Counted from the first letter of the stretch, positions 32,290 to 41,644 are shown. The stretch: DNA of 64,000 bases from an uncultured Selenomonadales bacterium (GCA_937901445.1 CALDHY010000018.1:1-64000), one strand, 5' to 3'. Translations and numbers: made by a program. Notes: generated by a model from the sequence alone, not told the origin.

Positions 32290-33088
32290 TTGCCCCAAAA
32301 ACAAATTTTTCTACAGCGTCAGCAAATCCGGCATCTGCGCAATTCCCCGTTACAAAAGTACACGCCTCTTTAATTTTTTCGTCAGCATTGCCCATCGCTA
32401 CACTTTGTCCGGCGGCTTGCAACATTGGTAAATCATTTTCTGAATCACCAATAGCCATAATTTCCGAACGTTCGACGCCTAATTTCTGCGCGAGGATTTT
32501 TACAGCCGCCGCCTTTGAAACGCCCGGCAACATTATTTCTATAAATTGCGGGTGTGATTTCGTAACGCCTATTCTTTCGCCAAATTCGGCTTTTAAAAGT
32601 TTGCCGCGTTCAAAAGTTTCTTCAGCATTTGCCGTAATTCCCAAAAGTTTACAAACGGCATTTGTACGCTCGCGCAGTCCTTGCCAGCCAATTTCTTTAC
32701 CTTGAACTTTTTGGGTTGTTTCGTACCATTCGGTAAAAGGACTTCTGAAAGGAATAGAAAGTTCGTCGTCGCTGTAATTTTGGACGTACCAATTATTTTT
32801 CTCAAAAAAATTTACAATCTCAATGATTAAATCGGCGGGCAAATATTCGCTGTGTAAAATTTCGCCTTCAACAGATTTAATCAATGCGCCGTTGTACGTG
32901 ATAATCGGAACATTGACGCCCAATTCTTTTGCAATGGGCAACGCCGCGCGGTACATTCTGCCGGTTGCGATTGTAACCGTAATTCCGGCGGCAACCATTT
33001 TTTGTACGGCGGCAATATTTTTTTCTGAAGGATTTTTGCCGGAAATTACCATTGTACCATCAAGGTCGCTTACAAAAAGTTTTACCAT
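32276..33088 (-). CDS. Cof-type HAD hydrolase
   Basis: About 270 residues. It has DLDGTMV (residues 8-14, nucleophile and acid aspartates), TGRMYRAAL (motif II), a C2 cap and GDSENDLPML (motif IV) near residue 220. It is a Cof/IIB phosphatase of unknown substrate, possibly a sugar phosphate or pyridoxal phosphate. ATG at 33088 follows AAGGGAGAA. It overlaps the DUF2232 start by 14 bases. Confidence 0.9.
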   Translation of the reverse strand: MVKLFVSDLDGTMVISGKNPSEKNIAAVQKMVAAGITVTIATGRMYRAALPIAKELGVNVPIITYNGALIKSVEGEILHSEYLPADLIIEIVNFFEKNNWYVQNYSDDELSIPFRSPFTEWYETTQKVQGKEIGWQGLRERTNAVCKLLGITANAEETFERGKLLKAEFGERIGVTKSHPQFIEIMLPGVSKAAAVKILAQKLGVERSEIMAIGDSENDLPMLQAAGQSVAMGNADEKIKEACTFVTGNCADAGFADAVEKFVFGANDAK

Positions 33089-33140
33089 AAAAATTTCTCC
33101 CTTCATTTAAAGGCTGGGGCTTTTTCCTAATCCCTAAAAA

Positions 33141-35516
33141 CTATCTTTCCTTAGAAATATCGTCGCCGGGCGAAGGCGTATCGTCATAATCTGAATAACT
33201 CGGCTCGGGCTCGTTATAAGTCGGCTCGTCATAGTATGAAGGCTCCGGCTCGTTGTATGTCGGTTCTTCATAGTACGAAGGTTCCGGCTCATTATAAGTC
33301 GGTTCTTCATAGTACGAAGGCTCGGGCTCGTTATAAGTTGGTTCGTTATTGTATGAAGGTTCAGGCTCATTGTAAGTCGGCGTGTCATTGTATGAAGGCT
33401 CGGGCTCATTGTAAGTCGGCGTGTCATTGTATGAAGGCTCAGGCTCATTGTAAGTCGGCGTGTCATTGTATGAAGGCTCCGGTTCATTATAAGTTGGAGG
33501 GTTATAGGCGGGTTCTTCATAATCTGAACGATAACTCGGCGCGGGCGGTTCATAATAAGTTTCTTCTTCGTAAGTTTGACGGCGTTCTTGACGCGGAGGC
33601 GGCGGAGCAACAGGGGCGCGGCGTTCAATTACAAGTTCATCAAAATCATGAACGGGAACATTTTCTAACGCACGGCTCATAAAAGTTGCCCAAGTAATAG
33701 CGGGAGTTTGCCCGCCCATAATTCCTTCAGTCGAAGTGTTATCGTCATTGCCTACCCAAACAGCAGTAACCAAATCCGGCGTGTATCCTACAAACCAAGC
33801 GTCTTTATAATCTGAAGTTGTACCGGTTTTACCGGCGGCAGGGCGTCCAATTTGCGCGGCGCGTCCCGTACCCTTAGTAACGACACTTTCAAGCATACTT
33901 GTTAAATCTGCCGCACTTTCAGGGCGTATAACTGCAATACCTTCAGGGTGTGCCTCTTCCAAAATATTTCCGTTCCTGTCCAAAACTTTTGTAACAACAA
34001 CGTAGGGAATATGAACGCCGCCGTTTACAAATGTACAATACGCGCTTGCAATTTCCAACGGCGTAACGCCGCGCGTCATTCCGCCAAGTGCGGTTGCATA
34101 GTTTCTGTCGTTTACATCGCCGTCCATTACAAAAGTTGTAATTCCCATTTGTTGCGCGTAGTAAATGACAGTTTCCATACCGAGCGTTTGAGCAATTCTT
34201 ACGGTAGGAACATTCATTGAATAAGTTGCAACCGTGCGCATTGGAACGGAACCGCTGAATCTGCCGCTGTCATTTTGCGGTTGCCAGCCGTCAATGTTTA
34301 TAGGTTTATCTTCAATGATAGTATCAGGCGTAAATCCGTTTTCAAGCGCGGCGGCAAATACAAAAGGCTTGAAGGCAGAGCCGGGTTGCCTTGTAGCTTG
34401 AGCGGCGCGATTAAATTGGTCAGTACCTCTGCCGCCGACCATTGCCTTAACGTATCCGGTTTTAGGATCTATAGCAACAAGCGCGCCTTGAGGTTGTTGA
34501 ATACCGTTTTGATCAACATAATCATTCGGCAGATTTTCCAAAAGTGCCGCTTGCGCCATTCGCTGTAAATCTAAGTCAATCGTTGTATAAACTTTCAAGC
34601 CGTCTTTATAAATTGCGTCCGCGCCGTATTTTTCAATTAAAACTTGTGTAACAAAAGTTATAAAAGGTTCGGCGTCTTTTGTTTCTTCCGGTCTGTCAGG
34701 TTGCGCCAAAACCAATTCTGCCACGCGCGCCGTGTTTGCTTCAGCACTTGAAATGTAATGATATTTCGCCATTTGATCCAAAACCAAATTTCGGCGTTCT
34801 TTGGCGGCTTGAATATCATTGAACGGCGAATAGTAATTCGGGCTTTTCGGAATACCGGCTAAAAGCGCGCATTCAGATAAATCTAATTCGCTTACATTTT
34901 TATTAAAATAAGTTTTGGCGGCGGCTTGAACACCGTACGCGCCTTGTCCGAAATAAATTTGATTCAGATACAGTTCAAGAATTTCTTGCTTGGTATATTG
35001 TTTTTCAAGTTGCAACGCCAAAAAAACTTCCTGAATTTTGCGCTTGAAAGTGCGGTCTTGCGTAAGGTAAGCATTTTTGGCAAGTTGTTGAGTGATAGTG
35101 GAGCCGCCCTCTGCAATTTCGTTGCTCATGATATTTGCGTAAAGGGCACGCGCCAAGCCGCGCGGGTCAATTCCTTTATGTTCGTAAAATCGATTGTCTT
35201 CAATCGCAATAAAAGCTTGTTGCAGATATTTTGGAATTTGTTCAATTTTCACGGGCATACGATTTTCGGCGGCGTGAATGTTTGCAATTTCGTTACCGGC
35301 TGAATCGTAAATTTGTGAAGAGGCAGGCGGGACAATTTCGCCCGCCATATCCGGCTTGGCGTTTATATTTGCCGTCACAAAGCCAATACCAATTCCCAGT
35401 GCCGTCACAATTATAAAAATAAAAATTCCCAAAATAAATTTCAAAATTGTAGTAACTGTCTTTCGCGCAGAACCATTCCTTGTCGAAGTTGAATCCTGCC
35501 CATCTGTACTTGACAT
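33141..35516 (-). CDS. Penicillin-binding protein 1A family (bifunctional) with repeat tail
   Basis: A 791-residue class A PBP. A membrane anchor (about 25-48) is followed by the GT51 transglycosylase domain (EDNRFYEHKGIDPRGLARA, about 100-118; GGSTITQQLAKN) and the transpeptidase domain (SAFK, about 385; SMN; KTGTTSDYKDAWFVG, about 570). It polymerises and cross-links peptidoglycan. The C-terminal tail (about 680-790) is eight copies of a 12-residue unit PTYNEPEPSYND, flexible and acidic, unusual in length. ATG follows GGGAAGGTGG. It diverges from the universal stress protein gene. Confidence 0.93.
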   Translation of the reverse strand: MSSTDGQDSTSTRNGSARKTVTTILKFILGIFIFIIVTALGIGIGFVTANINAKPDMAGEIVPPASSQIYDSAGNEIANIHAAENRMPVKIEQIPKYLQQAFIAIEDNRFYEHKGIDPRGLARALYANIMSNEIAEGGSTITQQLAKNAYLTQDRTFKRKIQEVFLALQLEKQYTKQEILELYLNQIYFGQGAYGVQAAAKTYFNKNVSELDLSECALLAGIPKSPNYYSPFNDIQAAKERRNLVLDQMAKYHYISSAEANTARVAELVLAQPDRPEETKDAEPFITFVTQVLIEKYGADAIYKDGLKVYTTIDLDLQRMAQAALLENLPNDYVDQNGIQQPQGALVAIDPKTGYVKAMVGGRGTDQFNRAAQATRQPGSAFKPFVFAAALENGFTPDTIIEDKPINIDGWQPQNDSGRFSGSVPMRTVATYSMNVPTVRIAQTLGMETVIYYAQQMGITTFVMDGDVNDRNYATALGGMTRGVTPLEIASAYCTFVNGGVHIPYVVVTKVLDRNGNILEEAHPEGIAVIRPESAADLTSMLESVVTKGTGRAAQIGRPAAGKTGTTSDYKDAWFVGYTPDLVTAVWVGNDDNTSTEGIMGGQTPAITWATFMSRALENVPVHDFDELVIERRAPVAPPPPRQERRQTYEEETYYEPPAPSYRSDYEEPAYNPPTYNEPEPSYNDTPTYNEPEPSYNDTPTYNEPEPSYNDTPTYNEPEPSYNNEPTYNEPEPSYYEEPTYNEPEPSYYEEPTYNEPEPSYYDEPTYNEPEPSYSDYDDTPSPGDDISKER
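33197..33500 (-). repeat. 36-base tandem repeat in the PBP 1A tail
   Basis: Eight copies of a 36-base unit encode (E/T)PTYNEPEPSY plus two variable residues. The units are not identical; synonymous differences between copies indicate maintenance by selection rather than very recent expansion. Confidence 0.85.
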
Positions 35517-35656
35517 TGAAAAACCACCTTCCCTAATAAAACTCTAATATATTATCACAAATAACCTTTGCACGTCGATATTTTTTTTAAAGTTTGTAAA
35601 GTTAAATTCTGCAGGAATTTTAATTATTTCATAGAAAAAAGTTGCAGGTGATAAAA

Positions 35657-36073
35657 ATGATAAAAAATATTTTGGTGCCGGTGGACGGCTCGGAAAGTTC
35701 AGATAAATCTGTAGAGTACGCAGTTTCACTAGCCGAACTTTGCGGGGCGAAATTAAATTTCCTGTACGTGGCAAACGTCAACCAACTTTCAATTAACGCC
35801 TCGTTGACGCACGCAATTATGGACGCAATGAGGACGGCGGGCGCGGCAATTTTGGAACGCGCGGCAAGTATGGTTTCGGAAAATGTTGAATACGAAAAAA
35901 TAATGGAAACCGGCGCACCTGCCGCCGTAATTTTGGAATATGAAGAAATTTTAGACGCAGATTTAATTGTTATGGGCAGTCGCGGCTTGGGCGTTGTTAA
36001 GGGCGTGTTGCTCGGTTCAGTCAGTCAATATATTATTGAACGGGCTCAAGGTCCGGTGTTGGTAGTTAAATAA
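35657..36073 (+). CDS. Universal stress protein (UspA family)
   Basis: About 138 residues with the UspA fold: NILVPVDGSESS at the start and the ATP-binding GSRGLGVVKGVLLGSVSQYI (about 113-132), followed by GPVLVVK. It probably binds ATP and responds to stress. ATG at 35657 follows AGGTGAT. The next gene is lactate permease, 67 bases downstream. Confidence 0.92.
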   Translation: MIKNILVPVDGSESSDKSVEYAVSLAELCGAKLNFLYVANVNQLSINASLTHAIMDAMRTAGAAILERAASMVSENVEYEKIMETGAPAAVILEYEEILDADLIVMGSRGLGVVKGVLLGSVSQYIIERAQGPVLVVK

Positions 36074-36140
36074 TATTTCGTAGGCAATGAAAGGCACTGA
36101 AGGCTGAAGTTGCAATCGAGAAAGGGAGTTGGTTTAATTG

Positions 36141-37670
36141 ATGTTCCTACTTGCGCTGTCGCCAATTTTATGGTTGGTACTTGCGCTCAGCGTTATAAAA
36201 ATGGCGTCGTGGAAGGCGTGTATAATTGCGCTGGTAATTTCACTCGGAGCCGGTATGGGTATTTGGGGAATGCAGAGCAATTACGCTATTGAGGCAGTTT
36301 TGGAAGGCGTCGCCTTAGCGTGTTGGCCAATTTTGTTGGTTATCGTCGCAGCAATTTTCACTTATAATTTAACGCTCCATACAAAGGCAATGGACACAAT
36401 CAAAGATATGTTGACAAGTGTCAGCCACGATAAGCGCGTTTTAATTTTGCTTATTGCATGGGGATTCGGCGGCTTTTTGGAAGGTATGGCGGGATTTGGT
36501 ACGGCGGTTGCGGTTCCTGCGGGAATGTTAGCCGGTATTGGTATTAATCCTATTTTATCGGTTTCAGTTTGTTTAATTGCAAATTCAGTACCGACGGCTT
36601 ACGGCTCAATCGGGATTCCGCTTGTAACTTTGGCGAATGTTACGGCGTTTGATCCGGTACAGCTTGCAACGTTCACTTCATTACAATTAGGCGTTTTAAC
36701 TTTACTTTGCCCGTGGCTGATTGTCATTGTAACAGGCGGCGGCTTAAAAGCGTTGCGCGGAATGACAATGTTTTGTTTAGGCGCGGGGCTTGCGTTTTTC
36801 CTGCCTGAATTTGCGCTTTCAATGTTTGTCGGACCGGAACTGGCGGTTGTAGCCGGTGCGATTGTAACAATGGGAACAATCGTATTTATTGCGAAAAAGT
36901 TTCCTGTTGACGATCCTGAATTTGCAATGCCTTCACAAGCGGGCGTATCAATCAGCACTTCAAAGGCAATTAACGCTTGCTTGCCGTTCATTTTAATTTT
37001 CTTATTCTTGCTTTTCACGAGTAAACTTGTACCGCCAATTAATTCTTTCTTAATGCAATTTAAATCGGCAGTACCAATTTACACCGGCGAAGGCGGCGCG
37101 CCTTATACATTCGTTTGGGTAAATACGCCGGGCGTTTTAATTTTGCTTGCGTCATTCATTGCGGGCAGTAAACAGGGCGCGGGATTCGGCGAAATGCTTG
37201 CACTTTTGGGGCGCACGATTAACGGCTTGAAATTTACAATGGTAACGATAATTGCGGTTATTGCAACGGCAAAAGTTATGGGTTACAGCGGTATGACGAA
37301 TCAAATTGCAGATACGGCGGTTGCCTTCACGGGCTCGGGTTATCCGGCTATTGCGGCGTTTTTGGGTTCAGTCGGTACTTATATAACCGGCTCTGCAACT
37401 TCAAGCTGCGTTTTGTTTGGCAAGTTACAAGTTATGGCAAGTCAAGCTATCGGCGTAGGCGAAACGGGGCAAGCGTGGGTTGCGGCGGCTAATGCAACGG
37501 GAGCTTGTGCCGGTAAAATGATTTCGCCTTTAACCATTGCCATTGGCTCGGCGGCTATTGGCGTCAAGGGCGCAGATTCTCAACTTTTGGCGTTTGCCGT
37601 CAAGATTTATATTCCGTTCGTAATTTTTATGGGCGCGGTTGTTTATTTGGGGCTTTCAATCGTAGGATAG
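36141..37670 (+). CDS. lctP: L-lactate permease
   Basis: About 509 residues, an integral membrane protein of the lactate/glycolate permease family with about 12 hydrophobic segments. Conserved parts are WGFGGFLEGMAGFGTAVAVPAGML (about 107-130), SVPTAYGSIGIPLVTL and the C-terminal GSATSSCVLFGKLQ and CAGKMISPLTIAIG. It imports lactate with protons. ATG at 36141 is chosen; a TTG immediately before is possible. A strong terminator follows. Confidence 0.93.
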   Translation: MFLLALSPILWLVLALSVIKMASWKACIIALVISLGAGMGIWGMQSNYAIEAVLEGVALACWPILLVIVAAIFTYNLTLHTKAMDTIKDMLTSVSHDKRVLILLIAWGFGGFLEGMAGFGTAVAVPAGMLAGIGINPILSVSVCLIANSVPTAYGSIGIPLVTLANVTAFDPVQLATFTSLQLGVLTLLCPWLIVIVTGGGLKALRGMTMFCLGAGLAFFLPEFALSMFVGPELAVVAGAIVTMGTIVFIAKKFPVDDPEFAMPSQAGVSISTSKAINACLPFILIFLFLLFTSKLVPPINSFLMQFKSAVPIYTGEGGAPYTFVWVNTPGVLILLASFIAGSKQGAGFGEMLALLGRTINGLKFTMVTIIAVIATAKVMGYSGMTNQIADTAVAFTGSGYPAIAAFLGSVGTYITGSATSSCVLFGKLQVMASQAIGVGETGQAWVAAANATGACAGKMISPLTIAIGSAAIGVKGADSQLLAFAVKIYIPFVIFMGAVVYLGLSIVG

Positions 37671-37693
37671 AATAAATTTTTTCCAACAAAAAA

Positions 37694-37720
37694 CCGTCGG
37701 CAAAAGTCGGCGGCTTTTTT
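37694..37720 (+). terminator. Terminator after lctP
   Basis: An 8-bp stem (CCGTCGGC with GTCGGCGG, including wobble pairs) with loop AAAA is followed by CTTTTTT. Confidence 0.8.
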
Positions 37721-37740
37721 AATTTTAGGATTTAATTTTA

Positions 37741-37796
37741 TTTTAAATGTACTTTCTTTTGTCAATGTAACCGTGCAAAGCGCGGGCGGCTCTTTT
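37741..37796 (+). repeat. Intergenic element R2, copy b (internally deleted)
   Basis: It begins TTTTAAATGTACTTTCTTTT and ends CCGTGCAAAGCGCGGGCGG then CTCTTTT, the two ends of R2 copy c at 56388-56545, with about 100 bases missing between them. It lies between lctP and ispG. Confidence 0.6.
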
Positions 37797-37814
37797 GGTA
37801 AATTTTTTTTTTTA

Positions 37815-38876
37815 TTATGGTATTAAAATGTTGTCAATTTCCTTGAAAAGTTCAGTTACAAGTTCAGATTCAGGAACGCGCCGCACAATTTCGCCCTTTC
37901 TGAAAATTATACCTTCGCCGTTGGAGCCGGCAATTCCAACATCAGCCGTGCGCGCCTCGCCGGGACCGTTTACAATGCAACCCATTACTGCAACCGTAAT
38001 ATTTTTTTTGACGGGGGCTAATTTCTTTTCGACTTCAGCTGCAATTTCTTCAAGGTTAATCGTTGTTCGTCCGCAAGTCGGACAAGCTATCAAAGTTGCG
38101 CCGCCGTCGCGCAGTCCAAGTGATTTTAAAATTTCACAAGCAACTTTTACTTCATAGGCAGGATCGCCCGTCAATGAAACTCTGATTGTATCGCCAATTC
38201 CTTCAGCCAACAACGCGCCAATTCCAACTGCAGATTTTATAACGCCGGTATTTGCAGTGCCCGCCTCCGTTATTCCCAAATGCAGCGGGTAATTAACTTT
38301 TTCGCTGATTAAACGATACGCCGCCAAAGTCAAAGGTACGTCGTGCGCCTTCAGTGAAATTTTTATATCGAAAAAATTTTCAGCTTCCAAAATTTGAACG
38401 TGTTCAAGCGCAGATTCAACCAACGCTTCAGCCGTCGGTCCGCCGTATTTCTGCAAAAGTTTTCGACTAAGCGAGCCTGCATTGACGCCAATTCTTATAG
38501 GAATATTTTTTTCTTTTGCCGCCGCCACAACTTCCCGCACGTGCGCCGCGCCGCCAATATTGCCGGGATTTAATCTTAAAGCCGCCACGCCCTGCGCGAT
38601 ACTTTCAAGCGCAAGTTTATAATCGAAATGAATATCTGCAATTATTGGTACGTCAACTGCTGAAATAATTTCGTGAAGATTTTTTGCGGCGTCCATATCC
38701 GGCACGGCAACCCGCACAATATCACAGCCCGCCTCTTGCAGTCTTAAAATCTGCGCGACGGTAGATTTAGTGTCGGTAGTTTTGGTATTCGTCATAGATT
38801 GAACGCTTATTGGAGCGTTGCCGCCAATTTTGACTTTACCAACTTGAATTTGTCTTGTTAATTTTCTTTCAAACAT
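37815..38876 (-). CDS. ispG: 4-hydroxy-3-methylbut-2-enyl-diphosphate synthase IspG
   Basis: A 353-residue iron-sulfur enzyme of the MEP isoprenoid pathway that converts MEcPP to HMBPP. It starts RQIQVGKVKIGGNAPISVQSM, contains a TIM barrel with HFDYKLAL, and a C-terminal cluster region CPTCGRTTINLE (about 268) and CIVNGPGE (about 302). It is normally next to rseP; here a three-gene cassette separates them. ATG follows GAGGAATTTA. Confidence 0.96.
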   Translation of the reverse strand: MFERKLTRQIQVGKVKIGGNAPISVQSMTNTKTTDTKSTVAQILRLQEAGCDIVRVAVPDMDAAKNLHEIISAVDVPIIADIHFDYKLALESIAQGVAALRLNPGNIGGAAHVREVVAAAKEKNIPIRIGVNAGSLSRKLLQKYGGPTAEALVESALEHVQILEAENFFDIKISLKAHDVPLTLAAYRLISEKVNYPLHLGITEAGTANTGVIKSAVGIGALLAEGIGDTIRVSLTGDPAYEVKVACEILKSLGLRDGGATLIACPTCGRTTINLEEIAAEVEKKLAPVKKNITVAVMGCIVNGPGEARTADVGIAGSNGEGIIFRKGEIVRRVPESELVTELFKEIDNILIP

Positions 38877-38885
38877 ATAAATTCC

Positions 38886-39542
38886 TCAAAAAACATGAGC
38901 AAGCATTTTGTAGCATTTGTTATCAAGATAAAAAGGATTTGTCAAGCTAAAAATTGCAATGGCTTTATCGCGAAAATGATACTCGCCAAATGCTTTATCT
39001 TTATGATAATCCCTAACTTCAATATCGCCGACGCTGAACCGCCAATATCTTTTTCCCATATAATTGAAGTTGGCATAATATTTTGGATAGTCATCATACC
39101 GCTCAACTTTGACAGTTAAATTTGTAATAGGGAGCAACAATAAAGATTTACGGGCGTTCTGCGTTTTTATGTAGTCAGGCGATACAGAACGTTCATTGTT
39201 ATAAAAAATACTCTCACAAGAATCAAATCCCCGCCAATTTAAAATTTTTTCCAGAGAAGTTTCTCCAACTTTTTTCCAACGATAACTTTCATCATAATAA
39301 AAATTTTCAGGCTGAATCAAATTATCAGGCGGCTTATCTGCACATTGAATCTCAACTATATCAAACGTTTGAACTCTGGATCCGTCAGAATAAAACATTG
39401 CATTACGCGGAACGGCTTCTTGAATTGCAGGATTACAAGAAACGGGGCGAGACCATTTGGCATCATCAACAGAAAATCCTGCTACGCAATAGTTGTACAT
39501 TTTGGCACTTTTCCCCATAATAACAATTCGTTTCGTACTCAT
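38886..39542 (-). CDS. Dual-OB-domain-like protein
   Basis: About 218 residues starting ATG 39542 (GAGGTG nine bases upstream). The N-terminal RIVIMGKSAKMYNYCVAGF is followed by FDIVEIQCADKPPDNLIQPENFYYDE, close to the dual OB-domain family found with DUF488 proteins, and a second beta-rich half with WRFSVGDIEVRDY. No catalytic motif visible. It overlaps nothing but is tightly packed behind two DUF488 genes. It may bind nucleic acid; this is inference. Confidence 0.6.
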   Translation of the reverse strand: MSTKRIVIMGKSAKMYNYCVAGFSVDDAKWSRPVSCNPAIQEAVPRNAMFYSDGSRVQTFDIVEIQCADKPPDNLIQPENFYYDESYRWKKVGETSLEKILNWRGFDSCESIFYNNERSVSPDYIKTQNARKSLLLLPITNLTVKVERYDDYPKYYANFNYMGKRYWRFSVGDIEVRDYHKDKAFGEYHFRDKAIAIFSLTNPFYLDNKCYKMLAHVF

Positions 39543-39553
39543 AAATTTGCACC

Positions 39554-39997
39554 TCATAAATGAATAATTTTAACGTCCTTGAATACCTTAGAAAATTTTT
39601 CAGCTACAAGCCGACGATGGCATTTCTCCGGCGTAGGTTCACTACAAAGCAAACATAAATTATCAGCTGAAGAATAATTTTCAAAGATATATTCGTTAAT
39701 CTCGCGCTCCTTCATAAGTTTCTCAAATTCAATTTCATATTCATGCCAATCGATTGAGTGTTTCTTTCCCTCATTTAAAATATTTTTCGTCGGTGCCAAT
39801 TTTATATCGTGTATGTAATTTATTCTGCAGATTCTGTTCAAAAAAAATTTTATATCCGGAAATTTTGAAAACGCTGCAAGTTGGGAAGTGTTATTCAAAC
39901 GAACATCAACAACGCAGGCAATATTATTTTTTTCAAGCAAACTGAAAAATTCTTCAGCCGTTTTTTTTGTAAAGCCGATTGTAAAAATTTTTTTCAA
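39554..39997 (-). CDS. DUF488 family protein
   Basis: About 147 residues. It begins LKKIFTIGFTKKTAEEFFSLL, has a DVRLNNTSQ segment (about 31-39) and the conserved CxxxPxxCHR motif (CSEPTPEKCHR, about 119-129). The cysteine-histidine motif of DUF488 is often thought to bind metal or catalyse. Starts at TTG 39997 after GGAGGATTAAA. It overlaps neither neighbour; the first DUF488 ends at 39999. Function unknown. Confidence 0.8.
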   Translation of the reverse strand: MKKIFTIGFTKKTAEEFFSLLEKNNIACVVDVRLNNTSQLAAFSKFPDIKFFLNRICRINYIHDIKLAPTKNILNEGKKHSIDWHEYEIEFEKLMKEREINEYIFENYSSADNLCLLCSEPTPEKCHRRLVAEKFSKVFKDVKIIHL

Positions 39998-39998
39998 T

Positions 39999-40598
39999 TT
40001 AATCCTCCGCCAATCTGTAGCCAATTTCAAAATTACGCTTGCGATAACTTTGTTGAATCATTTCAGCCATATTCGGCATTTCAAACAAAAAAATTTGATC
40101 GTAATCCGGAAAATATTTTTTGACTAAAATTTTTTCAACTTCAGCTTGTGTTGTATAGCCGCCGCCGTCGAGAATATGTTTGACGTTGTAGCCTGATTCG
40201 TGAAATTTTCTTGCAACCAAAATGCAACGATGACAATCTTCAGGGCGTTTTTCGGCGCACATTAAAGCAAATTTATAGCCGCGCTTCATTCCCTTTTCAA
40301 TTTTGTTGACGCCGTCAAGAAATTGTTGACTTGCCGCAAATTTTGAAAAATCCAATACGCCGTCTGTAAAAAATTCCGTGTTAAGTTGCCGAGCTCCAAA
40401 TTCTTTATCGTAATGACGATAGATAATGTCATTTTGGCGCAAAACTTGCGAAAGATTTTTTTGATTAAATTCTTTAAAGTACGTGGACAGCGGAATACTG
40501 CGAACGTCAATTAAAACCGTTATAGAATAATTTTTCAAAACTTCGACAAAATTTTCAAGGCTGAAGGCGGAATAACCTATGGTAAAAATTTCTTCCAT
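39999..40598 (-). CDS. DUF488 family protein (longer)
   Basis: A 199-residue DUF488 protein: IFTIGYSAFSLENFVEVL at the start, DVRSIPLST (about 32), and CAEKRPEDCHRCILVARKF (about 114-132). It shares the CxxxPxxCHR motif with the next gene but has an extra C-terminal region of about 50 residues. ATG follows GCAGGTAA; it begins five bases after the rseP stop. Function unknown. Confidence 0.82.
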   Translation of the reverse strand: MEEIFTIGYSAFSLENFVEVLKNYSITVLIDVRSIPLSTYFKEFNQKNLSQVLRQNDIIYRHYDKEFGARQLNTEFFTDGVLDFSKFAASQQFLDGVNKIEKGMKRGYKFALMCAEKRPEDCHRCILVARKFHESGYNVKHILDGGGYTTQAEVEKILVKKYFPDYDQIFLFEMPNMAEMIQQSYRKRNFEIGYRLAED

Positions 40599-40603
40599 TA
40601 AAA

Positions 40604-41644
40604 TTACCTGCCGAAAAATACTCTTGCCAAATCGCTTGTCGTTGCGTAAAGCGTCAGCAACAGCAACAGTGCCATTCCGGCGCGTTGAGTGTACATTAAA
40701 GCTTTTTGACTCATTGGCTTGCCGCGTACCGCCTCAATTACCAAATTTACAAAGTGCCCGCCGTCCAGCGCAGGAACCGGCAATAAGTTTATTATTCCCA
40801 AATTCAAACTCAACAACGCGGCAAAGTTTAACAGCGAAATTAAGCCTGTTTCGGCGGCTTGCCCTGCCATTTTTGCAATTCCTATAGGTCCCGCCAATTC
40901 TGCATTTGAAGGGGCTTTAAAAATATCTGCAAGCGCGTTAATCATATAAATCATAATATCTTTCGTATGAGTAACGGCAGAAATAAACGCAACGCCTATA
41001 CTTTGCGGCTCGTAGATTATGGAATTTTGCACGCCTATTAAAATTCTTTTAGATTTTTCGTCAAATTGCGGCGTCAATAAAATTTCTGTAACTTGCGAAT
41101 TTCTTTCGTATGTCAAAGTTACGGCGCGTTCAGTTTCAAGCGTTTTAACTTTGTTGAGAAAATCTTCCCACGTTGCAACTTTTTCGCCGTCAACAGTCAA
41201 AATTTTATCGCCGACTTGTAAACCTGCGCGAGCCGCCGGAAAATCATCAATGACGCCGCCAATTACAGGCTCAACTGAAGGCTTGCCGACGCCGACCGTT
41301 GCATATATCCCAAAAAATAAAATTATCGGCAAAACAAAATTCATAAAAGAACCGGCAAGAATTACAATCATTCTGGAAAGAACCGGCTTTTCACAAAATC
41401 CGCGTTCGCCTGCAGGATTATCTGTAGCGTCCATACCGGCAATATCATTAAAGCCGCCCAAAGGCAAGGCGCGCAGTGAATATTTTGTTTCGCCGTATTT
41501 TTTGCTGAAAAGTTTTGGTCCGAATCCTATTGCAAATTCGTCAACGCGCATTCCGGTAAATTTCGCCGTGATAAAGTGCCCGAATTCGTGAAATAAAACC
41601 AACAATCCAAATACAAATATCGTTGAAATTATTGTTATAACCAA
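40604..41644 (-). CDS. rseP: Site-2 protease RseP (M50 family)
   Basis: A 346-residue membrane zinc metalloprotease. The active-site HEFGH is in the first transmembrane helix (residues 19-23), a single PDZ domain follows (about 125-195), and LDGGH near residue 291 is the third zinc ligand. It cleaves membrane-embedded anti-sigma factors or signal peptides. TTG at 41644 follows GGGAGGC. In most Firmicutes rseP and ispG are adjacent. Confidence 0.95.
   Translation of the reverse strand: MVITIISTIFVFGLLVLFHEFGHFITAKFTGMRVDEFAIGFGPKLFSKKYGETKYSLRALPLGGFNDIAGMDATDNPAGERGFCEKPVLSRMIVILAGSFMNFVLPIILFFGIYATVGVGKPSVEPVIGGVIDDFPAARAGLQVGDKILTVDGEKVATWEDFLNKVKTLETERAVTLTYERNSQVTEILLTPQFDEKSKRILIGVQNSIIYEPQSIGVAFISAVTHTKDIMIYMINALADIFKAPSNAELAGPIGIAKMAGQAAETGLISLLNFAALLSLNLGIINLLPVPALDGGHFVNLVIEAVRGKPMSQKALMYTQRAGMALLLLLTLYATTSDLARVFFGR

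Noticed and set aside
33197..33500. Regular 36-base period resembling a CRISPR array
   Set aside because: There are no unique spacers, the whole unit is in frame and encodes the PBP tail, and no cas genes are present.
33134..33628. 164-residue minus-strand frame rich in RLTMSL repeats, and a matching plus-strand frame at 33236-33682
   Set aside because: Both are alternative frames of the 36-base repeat in the PBP 1A tail; the PBP frame has motifs and a start site, these do not.
36075..36140. Possible riboswitch or attenuator before lctP
   Set aside because: The 67-base gap has no stable hairpin or recognisable aptamer core.
37803..37813. Run of eleven T near the end of ispG as a phase-variation tract
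   Set aside because: It lies just past the ispG stop in an AT-rich region and would not alter a frame; it more likely contributes to transcript termination on the opposite strand or is neutral.
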